The notes under the pieces: generated by a model
The model's input: the letters and a program-made list of their open reading frames with translations, nothing else
Database searches by the model: none
What the model was told of the DNA's origin: nothing
Translations under genes and position numbers: made by a program
Part shown: positions 27,021-32,313 of the stretch, in pieces
Layout: each line of letters opens with the position of its first letter
How positions within the stretch are numbered: position 1 is the first letter of the stretch
Source of the DNA: a virus
IMG/VR virus record: IMGVR_UViG_3300013113_000260
Location: 1 to 32,313 of that record
DNA: 32,313 bases
Strand: one strand, 5' to 3'

Positions 27021-29438
27021 TTATGCTAAACTTAGCTTCATGTCGTCATCAAGTGCCTCGACAACTGCTCTACCGAATTCTCTTCCGTTCATCTGAAGGA
27101 TAATTTCTCGCTTGCGACGTTCGCTGGTTCCCGAGGTATCAGGTGCGACAAAAGAAATCAATCGATTCACTGCGTTCGAGACTGAATCTGCTGCCTCTAT
27201 TGCTGCGAGTTTAGCTTGAATAGTTACCAGTCTATCTGCCTCGTCCAAAAGGTCGCCAAGGTTTCCTACATTATCTTCATCGAGGCTCTTAACAACTGTT
27301 ACAAACTGTTTCACTCCGTCTTCGCCAGTTAACTCTCTCATCCCAGATACAATATCATTAACCTGGTCTGCGATGCTATCAAAAGATAGATTGAGAAGAC
27401 CGAAAGAGGCAGATAAACCTCCGACTGCAAGGGACAGGATTCCTATTGCTGCTGCCGCAAGAACGGCTGCTGGGGTCATTGCAGCTATGATACCGACACC
27501 GATTGCGAAGCCTATTGCGAATATCAAAAATCCAGCGCCTGCGACGGCAACTGCTGCTCCAAAAGCAAGGAACGCTCCTGCTAAACCGAAAATAGACAGT
27601 ATTGCTTCGGGCATTACTGCGATGTTATCTATCACCACCTGCAAAAGCTCTGTGAATGAGCCAACAAGAAGCGAAAGACCTGCTGCTGCAATACCAATAC
27701 CTGCGCCGATGGCAAGAACCGCCAAGGCAACCTTGATAAGACCCATACCTAATGAGCCAAGAGACTTTCCAAGATTTCTCATGCCGCCGCCAGCGGATTT
27801 GCCTGATTTGTTTAGCTTTTCGTTTCCTTCAGCCGCTGCTTCAGCAGATTTGCCAAGAAGAAAGTTTTTTGCTGCTAAAATAATCTTTCTTCCAATACTC
27901 TCACCCTCTTGTGCGGAAACGAATCCAGTTACAATACTTGTCGCTTTTGCTGCCTTTCTGAATGCGTAAATTGCAGCAGCGCCACCAGCTAGCACTTGAA
28001 TCAGTCTTTGATTATTCTGAGCAAACTCGGCTGTAATTGATGCAGCCTTGGAAAGCGCATCAACTATAGGCATAACAGCAACAGCGAGCGCCTGACCTGC
28101 TGCTGTTAGTTTCTTCGTTGCACTGACTGCTGCCTCCTGCCTCTCTTGGACCTGCTCCGCAGTAAGTCCGAGCATCTCATGTTCTGCCGCCATTTTCTGA
28201 CTTTCACCACCGAACATCCTAGCTGCAACGGACATATCTGAAATGCCTGCGGCATTAGCAACAGCCATTCTCTCAAACTTAGACATTGACTCAAAAGACT
28301 TACCAGCCATTTGCAAAGAGTTCTGCAACATTGCAACTCTCTGTTCTTCCGTCTCAGCAGTCAAAAGAGCCATAGAGTCCAGGAAAGGACCACCGAGAAC
28401 TGAGTTTAGCTGACCTGCTGCATTTGCTGCACCCTCGAAAGTATCGAATTGCTGTGTAATGGAGAGAAGCTCTCCCATCTCTATTCCGAGCTTTTTAGAT
28501 TGGAGAGCCAGTCCCTTGAAGACCTTATCAGCGTTCTTACCGTATTGTGCTATTTTCGGACCAGCAGCGGCGAACTCTTTAGCCATTTTAGCAGGTGCAA
28601 TACCAGCGTTCATAGCAAAAGTTCTCATGCTCAAAGCTTGTTCTGATGCCTGTTCTGCGGACAGACCCATTACCCTTGTGGTATAATCTACTTGAGAAGC
28701 AGTTTCGTCTGCACTGATTCCAAGCGAAGTTAGCTCTGCTGCTGTTGCGGAAAGTGAATTCTGAGTTTCTTGACTCAAGGAGGTGAATCCACTCATATTT
28801 GAGTGTAGTGCTTGCACTGCCTGTGCTGACTCTGCAAATCCTATACCGAGGGCTGCGTTGGAGTTTGCTACATCAGTAATGACTGCATCGAAAGAGCCGC
28901 CTGCGCCTGTAGCTGCTGCAAATTCTTGTCTCGCATTAGCAGCCATCAAGACGGTTCCAGCCATTGATTCCGTCACAGCGTCGAAGGCTGCACCAGTTAT
29001 GCGGTCGATGCTGAAATTCTTTTTGAATGCTTCGCCAAGCTCGCCTATAGAAACTTTTGATTCTGCGATTTTATCTAAAAGAGTGTTTTCGTATTTTGCA
29101 CCAATAGAGCCAACGAGGTCAAGGATGTCTTCTTGTAATTTTCTTTGTTCCTCAAGAGCAGCCGTGTTTGCTTTTATCTTGTCATTCTTCTTTTGAATGT
29201 TAGAAATCTGTTTTTCCCAAACAGCATTCTGAGACCTTAGTGCTTCATATTCTTCTTTTGTTAGGTCCGAAGACTGAAGCTTTGCTTTATTTATCTCTTG
29301 ATTTGCTTTGAGAATCTCTTCTTGAAGTTTTCTTCTTTCTTCTTCAGTAGAGTTGAGTTTGTCCTGAAATGATTGTTCTTTTTGCAGCAGAGCCAATCTT
29401 TCTTGCAACTGCTCAACGGTCTTGTTGTCTTCAGCCAT
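27021..29438 (-). CDS. Tape measure protein
   Basis: 805 aa, the largest tail gene. The N-terminal 115 residues are a coiled coil (Gln/Glu/Lys/Leu heptads). Residues 130-530 are Ala/Met/Ser-rich helices. Residues about 565-680 are long hydrophobic Ala/Gly/Ile/Leu segments that could cross a membrane. The end is charged (SERRKREIILQMNGREFGRAVVEAL), a form common at the end of tape measures. It fixes tail length and is thought to leave the tube at infection. At the usual 0.15 nm per residue, 805 residues imply a tail of roughly 120 nm. It follows the tube and gp26/gp51-like genes in the normal order. Confidence 0.9.
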   Translation of the reverse strand: MAEDNKTVEQLQERLALLQKEQSFQDKLNSTEEERRKLQEEILKANQEINKAKLQSSDLTKEEYEALRSQNAVWEKQISNIQKKNDKIKANTAALEEQRKLQEDILDLVGSIGAKYENTLLDKIAESKVSIGELGEAFKKNFSIDRITGAAFDAVTESMAGTVLMAANARQEFAAATGAGGSFDAVITDVANSNAALGIGFAESAQAVQALHSNMSGFTSLSQETQNSLSATAAELTSLGISADETASQVDYTTRVMGLSAEQASEQALSMRTFAMNAGIAPAKMAKEFAAAGPKIAQYGKNADKVFKGLALQSKKLGIEMGELLSITQQFDTFEGAANAAGQLNSVLGGPFLDSMALLTAETEEQRVAMLQNSLQMAGKSFESMSKFERMAVANAAGISDMSVAARMFGGESQKMAAEHEMLGLTAEQVQERQEAAVSATKKLTAAGQALAVAVMPIVDALSKAASITAEFAQNNQRLIQVLAGGAAAIYAFRKAAKATSIVTGFVSAQEGESIGRKIILAAKNFLLGKSAEAAAEGNEKLNKSGKSAGGGMRNLGKSLGSLGMGLIKVALAVLAIGAGIGIAAAGLSLLVGSFTELLQVVIDNIAVMPEAILSIFGLAGAFLAFGAAVAVAGAGFLIFAIGFAIGVGIIAAMTPAAVLAAAAIGILSLAVGGLSASFGLLNLSFDSIADQVNDIVSGMRELTGEDGVKQFVTVVKSLDEDNVGNLGDLLDEADRLVTIQAKLAAIEAADSVSNAVNRLISFVAPDTSGTSERRKREIILQMNGREFGRAVVEALDDDMKLSLA

Positions 29439-29448
29439 CTACTCAGTC

Positions 29449-29784
29449 TTATCCCTTGAACGGATATTTGATACCCGTTGTTCTTTCAAACTTGGCGATT
29501 GCCTTTCTTAGTTTGAATTTATCTTTATAGACCCTCGGGTCATTTAGTCCGTGTTTAGCGACAGCAGACATATACTTTTTCTCTCGACCAATCGTTTGAG
29601 CGAAAGAAGCAATCTCCGCCTTGTTGCCTTTGATTTTTACTGGAAGCGAGCCTCCACCGAACATTCTATCTAAAATCTTTTGAATTGCAAAGCCAAACAT
29701 TCTGAGGAATACTTCGTTTAGCTCTCCTCTTCTCGCTACGCCAAGGTCAATCTCGATTGGGGTAATTTCATTGTTATCGCTCAT
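29449..29784 (-). CDS. Hypothetical tail-region protein (111 aa)
   Basis: 111 aa. It has an acidic N-terminus, a hydrophobic helix (LNEVFLRMFGFAIQKILDRMFGG) and a basic C-terminal part (KFKLRKAIAKFERTTGIKYPFKG). No family recognised. GAGG lies 8 bases before the ATG. It lies directly before the tape measure gene (10 bases between), so it is likely a tail assembly or structural protein. Confidence 0.7.
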   Translation of the reverse strand: MSDNNEITPIEIDLGVARRGELNEVFLRMFGFAIQKILDRMFGGGSLPVKIKGNKAEIASFAQTIGREKKYMSAVAKHGLNDPRVYKDKFKLRKAIAKFERTTGIKYPFKG

Positions 29785-29819
29785 TATAATAGCCTCTTTG
29801 TAAAAGTGTTCTTTGATAA

Positions 29820-29975
29820 TTAGTTTGTTTTTCTAAATAATTTACAAATGAAAGAAAGGAGACAAGGTTGGGGATTTCCCTTCTCTTTCTTATCCTCACT
29901 CATTTTATTCAATTTACTTTTTAGTCTTTTCAGATTCTCTTTGGACTCTCGCCTTTTTTTCTCTGTTTTACTCAT
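29820..29975 (-). CDS. Small basic ORF (51 aa)
   Basis: An ATG at 29975 with AGGGGAAG about 9 bases upstream opens a 51-codon frame ending in TAA at 29822-29820. The first 33 residues are almost all Lys, Arg, Glu and Ser (MSKTEKKRRESKENLKRLKS). The end is Cys- and Phe-containing (PCLLSFICKLFRKTN). It fills most of an otherwise empty 270-base gap. No homology is recognised; the ribosome site and position are the only support. Confidence 0.4.
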   Translation of the reverse strand: MSKTEKKRRESKENLKRLKSKLNKMSEDKKEKGNPQPCLLSFICKLFRKTN

Positions 29976-30017
29976 TTTTTTCTTCCCCTAGTACTCTTAC
30001 AACATAATTATAAGACC

Positions 30018-30051
30018 AAAAAAAAGACCAAGTTTTTTAGGCTTGGTCTTT
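30018..30051 (-). terminator. Intrinsic terminator after the gp26/gp51-like genes
   Basis: A 10-bp stem AAAGACCAAG/CTTGGTCTTT (30023-30032 with 30042-30051) with a 9-base loop ends in a run of eight T on the minus strand. It lies three bases after the stop of the small gp51-like gene and before the 51-aa ORF, so the downstream tape measure genes need read-through or another promoter. Confidence 0.85.
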
Positions 30052-30054
30052 CTC

Positions 30055-30225
30055 TTATCGAGTCTTCTTTGTTGCTTTCTCCACCGCTTCTGATTCTTTT
30101 TTAAGTTGCTTTGAAAGCCTCTCGACAAACCAGTTGCGAAGTCCAACTGGAAGATTGTATGCCTCTATGAAACTCCATCCTCCGTGATATTTCAGGAAGA
30201 AGAAAGCCTCATAGACTTTTTCCAT
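30055..30225 (-). CDS. gp51-like small tail assembly protein (56 aa)
   Basis: An ATG at 30225 lies four bases after the gp26-like stop. It gives 56 aa beginning MEKVYEAFFFLKYHGGWSF and including EAYNLPVGLRNWFVERL, then a basic tail. A longer frame extends up to 30354, inside the gp26-like gene in another frame, but its extra 43 residues have no tail-protein character. I associate the F-F-x-K-Y-x-G-G-W-S-x-x-E-A-Y-N-L-P segment with the small protein following gp26 in marine T4-like phages (annotated gp51, baseplate hub assembly). With gp26 it occupies the place of the paired tail chaperones of other phages, between tube and tape measure. Only a weak ribosome site is visible, so it may be made by re-initiation. 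Confidence 0.6.
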   Translation of the reverse strand: MEKVYEAFFFLKYHGGWSFIEAYNLPVGLRNWFVERLSKQLKKESEAVEKATKKTR

Positions 30226-30229
30226 ATAC

Positions 30230-31075
30230 TCAGGTCCGAGCCCAAAAGAAGTCCGCACTAAGCGGAACCTCCATTTCAGTAGTGGTTCCACACTCTTGAC
30301 AGTCAACTTCACTTCGAAGCTCAATATTAGGAATAACCTTTTTGTAAGTTTCACGAAGAGTTCTAGACTGCTTACCAGTCATATGCTGAACTGCTTTTGC
30401 AACAGTTGCCCTGTCCGTGTGACCTGATACTGAAACAATCATTGCGTTTAATTGGTCTTGAACGACAGTTTCCGAAAGACCCGCCTTCTTCCTGTTCGCA
30501 GAGGACTTCAATAGCTTGTTCTCGTCAGCACCTGTAAGTGGCTTGATTTCTACTTCCCAGCCATTATCTAAAGTTACAATAAAGTTTCCTAACTCATTTT
30601 GAACTGTATCTGCACTATCAGTTACCGTGGGAGTAATACATTGCGCTAAGTCAAAGGTATGACGATTAGTCGCAGTACAATTCGGACAAACAACCTGAGT
30701 ACTGTACTCGTTTCCATAGCCGTCAATTCTTGCTTGAATCAATACTGCGTTCTTGTCTCCAACCAGTAAGTCTTCTGGTCCGACCTTTGAATCTATTAGA
30801 ATTCTTTCTAAGAATTTATCTAACGCTGTTCCCTTCTGTAAGAGAGTCCTGTTGGATAGAATATCTTCCTCTGCTGTCGTCATTTGACGAATCTCGATTG
30901 TATCTTGATTGTGAAGAGGATGACCTTCGCCATAAAACTTGCCTTCTGAAGGTAGTGCAAGAACAGTTGTAGGTCGAACAAACTCTAGTGGAGCAGGTCC
31001 AGTAGTGGCTGCTTGCGATGCAGCGGGAGAAGAAGGGGTCTTTTTCGCCCCCATTCTTTCTTCATTATTTCGCAT
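30230..31075 (-). CDS. gp26-like baseplate hub assembly protein with zinc-ribbon Cys pairs
   Basis: 281 aa from the ATG at 31075, which has AGAAGG five bases upstream; the GTG at 31081 overlaps that ribosome site and is less likely. After a low-complexity Pro/Ala/Ser start comes LALPSEGKFYGEGHPL (about 39-54), then TIEIRQMTTAEEDIL and LLQKGTALDKFLERIL. These features belong to the T4_baseplate (gp26) family. Two Cys pairs, CPNC (130-133) and CQEC (near 262), probably bind one zinc. The protein assists tail/baseplate assembly, and its place between tube and tape measure fits a tape measure chaperone. It has its own promoter at 31107-31135, and the next gene follows four bases after its stop. 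Confidence 0.75.
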   Translation of the reverse strand: MRNNEERMGAKKTPSSPAASQAATTGPAPLEFVRPTTVLALPSEGKFYGEGHPLHNQDTIEIRQMTTAEEDILSNRTLLQKGTALDKFLERILIDSKVGPEDLLVGDKNAVLIQARIDGYGNEYSTQVVCPNCTATNRHTFDLAQCITPTVTDSADTVQNELGNFIVTLDNGWEVEIKPLTGADENKLLKSSANRKKAGLSETVVQDQLNAMIVSVSGHTDRATVAKAVQHMTGKQSRTLRETYKKVIPNIELRSEVDCQECGTTTEMEVPLSADFFWART

Positions 31076-31106
31076 AAACACCTTCTTTCATTATTGTGGT
31101 AGGTTT

Positions 31107-31135
31107 ATTATAGAATAAAATAAATGGAATGTAAA
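31107..31135 (-). promoter_or_regulatory. Sigma-70-like promoter for gp26/gp51-like genes
   Basis: TTTACA (31135-31130), a 17-base spacer and a perfect TATAAT (31112-31107) on the minus strand, in the 67-base gap between tube and gp26-like genes. Confidence 0.75.
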
Positions 31136-31142
31136 GAACTTT

Positions 31143-31667
31143 TTAGAAATTATCAGGACCATTTGCTGCGAAAGACTCGTAAGATGCTGAGTCATATCGA
31201 AGTTCTACTTCAATCTCAACCATGTCGTCTGAAGAGTAATCCAACTCACCGAACTTGACGTCCTTAATCCAAGGGTTCTTGAGTTTCCAAGTTTCGATAA
31301 TTCTACCATTGGCGTCCATCTGGTCGATAGCGACCTTACCAAGAGCTTCCAATGATTTTGACTTACTCATTGTTCCCAAGTCTTGAGCGTTGTTTGGTGC
31401 CTTGTATCCTGCCTCGTTGATTTTCTCTACCAAAGCTTCTGAAGCGTCTGGATTGATAGGGTCAACCAAAGTAAAAGAAATAGTGCTCCACTCAACTCTT
31501 CCTGGGTAGTAGAAAGTGTGGTTGAGAAACTGGTGTGAAGACTCAGATACAGTGAATGAAGGCTTTGAAACTTTCTTTACTGTATAGACTTCAATGTCGT
31601 CGATGCGAAGTACCCATCTGTATGCTCGCTTTGGCTCGTAGCCTGTTGCGTCTGACCAAAATGCCAT
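31143..31667 (-). CDS. Tail tube protein (gp19-like)
   Basis: 174 aa, near T4 gp19 (163). It starts MAFWSDATGYEPKRAYRWVL. It has the usual beta-rich tube subunit features, including KPSFTVSESSHQFLNHTFYYPGR, WSTISFTLVDPINPDAS and the ending KFGELDYSSDDMVEIEVELRYD, which form the inner barrel and the subunit contacts. Hexameric rings of it stack into the tail tube that guides DNA. It lies directly downstream of the sheath gene, with AGGAG before the ATG and a strong hairpin in between. Confidence 0.9.
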   Translation of the reverse strand: MAFWSDATGYEPKRAYRWVLRIDDIEVYTVKKVSKPSFTVSESSHQFLNHTFYYPGRVEWSTISFTLVDPINPDASEALVEKINEAGYKAPNNAQDLGTMSKSKSLEALGKVAIDQMDANGRIIETWKLKNPWIKDVKFGELDYSSDDMVEIEVELRYDSASYESFAANGPDNF

Positions 31668-31702
31668 AATTTTAATCTCCTATAAAAAGTAATATTTGTA
31701 AT

Positions 31703-31735
31703 AACTAGGCTGGACCTTTATTATCCAGCCTAGTT
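31703..31735. terminator. Strong hairpin between sheath and tube genes
   Basis: A perfect 12-bp stem AACTAGGCTGGA/TCCAGCCTAGTT with a 9-base loop. The T-run (TTTTTATTTTATT) follows on the plus strand. On the minus strand, the coding direction, the stem is followed by ATTACAAATATTAC, a poor terminator tail. It may therefore stop antisense transcription, act as a leaky terminator, or protect the sheath message at its 3' end. Confidence 0.7.
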
Positions 31736-31744
31736 TTTATTTTA

Positions 31745-32313
31745 TTAGTCCTCGAACGATGCGCCAGTGTTAGTGATAACAAAGTCGATGGCGATGAACT
31801 CAATAGCACGAGCAGGCTTCAAGAAGACCTTTGCATAAACAATGTTTCTATCAACCAAGTCTGGTGTTGTTGTAGTTTCATCAAGAATAATCTTATACTC
31901 GGTCAAACCGAATCGAGTCTGTACTGAGTCTAAGAAAGGTTCTGCCTTACCCAAGAATCTATTCCAGGTAGCCTGTACGTTCTGGTCGAACAAGGTCGTA
32001 GCAGCCATTCTTGAAACCTCTTTCTTTACGTGAATCATCAAGCGACGGACGTTGATTCTATCAAGTGCTGAAGGAGTAACCTGAAGCGTCTTCTGACCGA
32101 ATACTACAATACCCTCTGCTGGGAACTGTGCGATTGGGTTAATGTTTGCCTCGTAAAGTGCGTCTCTTTCCTTTGAGTTGAGTCGTAATCTAACCTGTGA
32201 TACAGGAAGACCGCCTGCGCCTGCTGAAAGCCCACCACGAGTGAAACCAGCAGGAGCGAACCAAAGCTCAGACTTAGCTGCTGATGAAGCCATTGTTCCA
32301 AGGGCAACTACTG
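31745..32313 (-). CDS. Tail sheath protein, C-terminal part
   Basis: The frame is open to the right edge of the window, so the N-terminus is missing; about 189 codons are visible. The segment SELWFAPAGFTRGGL is the conserved opening of the sheath C-terminal domain, followed by LNSKERDALYEANINPI, GIVVFGQKTLQ, LDRINVRRLMIHVKKEV and the final strand block ending VFLKPARAIEFIAIDFVIT. These match T4 gp18-type sheath proteins, whose C-terminal domain links neighbouring subunits through strand exchange during contraction. The next gene is the tube, as expected. Confidence 0.92.
   Translation of the reverse strand, partial: VVALGTMASSAAKSELWFAPAGFTRGGLSAGAGGLPVSQVRLRLNSKERDALYEANINPIAQFPAEGIVVFGQKTLQVTPSALDRINVRRLMIHVKKEVSRMAATTLFDQNVQATWNRFLGKAEPFLDSVQTRFGLTEYKIILDETTTTPDLVDRNIVYAKVFLKPARAIEFIAIDFVITNTGASFED

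Noticed and set aside
27373-27969. Long open frame (198 codons) on the plus strand
   Set aside because: It lies wholly antisense to the Ala/Gly/Ile-rich part of the tape measure gene, and the translation is low complexity. GC-biased codons there keep the other strand open.
29780-29790. TATAAT overlapping the start of the 111-aa tail gene
   Set aside because: No -35 at 16-18 bases, and a ribosome site (AAGAGG) explains the sequence; treated as coincidence, unlike the site at 1470.
30226-30354. Longer start for the gp51-like gene
   Set aside because: The extra 43 residues are read from conserved gp26-like coding sequence in a shifted frame and look random; kept only as a frameshift question.
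1-32313. tRNA genes, CRISPR arrays, insertion sequences, integrase or attachment sites
   Set aside because: The gaps are short and hold promoters, terminators or one small ORF. No cloverleaf, regular spacer repeat or transposase was seen.

Overview
The window is a contiguous piece of a tailed, contractile-tail (T4-like, myovirus morphology) bacteriophage genome. Every gene I can support lies on the minus strand, so the transcriptional order is from high to low coordinates. The evidence for a phage is a sheath, tube, gp26-like, tape-measure, LysM baseplate and hub gene series followed by a full replication and nucleotide-metabolism block. I found no tRNA, rRNA, CRISPR, insertion sequence or integrase. 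The host cannot be named from this sequence. The promoters look like ordinary bacterial sigma-70 promoters, and several proteins resemble those I associate with marine T4-like phages, but that is only an impression.

Layout, right to left. (1) 32313-22384, virion module: tail sheath (C-terminal part only), tail tube, gp26-like zinc protein, a small gp51-like protein, a 51-aa ORF, a 111-aa protein, the tape measure, a tube-initiator-like protein, a LysM baseplate protein, a hub-like protein and a 410-aa probable virion protein. (2) 22375-16711, replication/recombination module: a very small family A DNA polymerase, a divergent FtsZ/tubulin-like protein, two small SH3-like proteins, gp32-like SSB, UvsX/RecA and a 5' nuclease. 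(3) 16677-4309, helicase and DNA precursors: DnaB-like helicase, class II ribonucleotide reductase, GroES-like co-chaperonin, ThyX, two poorly known genes, a bacterial-type family C DNA polymerase (DnaE), dUTPase, a Cys-rich protein and a CBS-less IMP dehydrogenase/GMP reductase. (4) 4309-1, regulatory and processing genes: a ribbon-helix-helix-like protein, a small sigma-region-4-like protein, an extremely acidic protein, a P-loop kinase-like protein, a small unknown, a ClpP-like protease with a charged N-terminal extension, and a partial unknown.

How they work together: NrdJ, ThyX, Dut and the GuaB-like enzyme would supply deoxynucleotides. DnaE, DnaB, SSB, UvsX, the 5' nuclease and the mini-PolA would make a largely host-independent replisome. 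It is unusual in pairing a family C replicative polymerase with a small exonuclease-less family A polymerase.

The clearest pattern outside the genes is regulatory. Ten sites on the minus strand match a sigma-70 promoter with exactly 17 bp between the boxes; seven have a perfect TTGACA. By eye, 7 of about 16 minus-strand TTGACA hexamers have a TAnnnT box at that spacing, against none of 4 on the plus strand. The promoters sit at gene ends, inside upstream genes and once inside a terminator. Four intrinsic-terminator-like hairpins on the minus strand and one strong hairpin between sheath and tube divide the transcription further.
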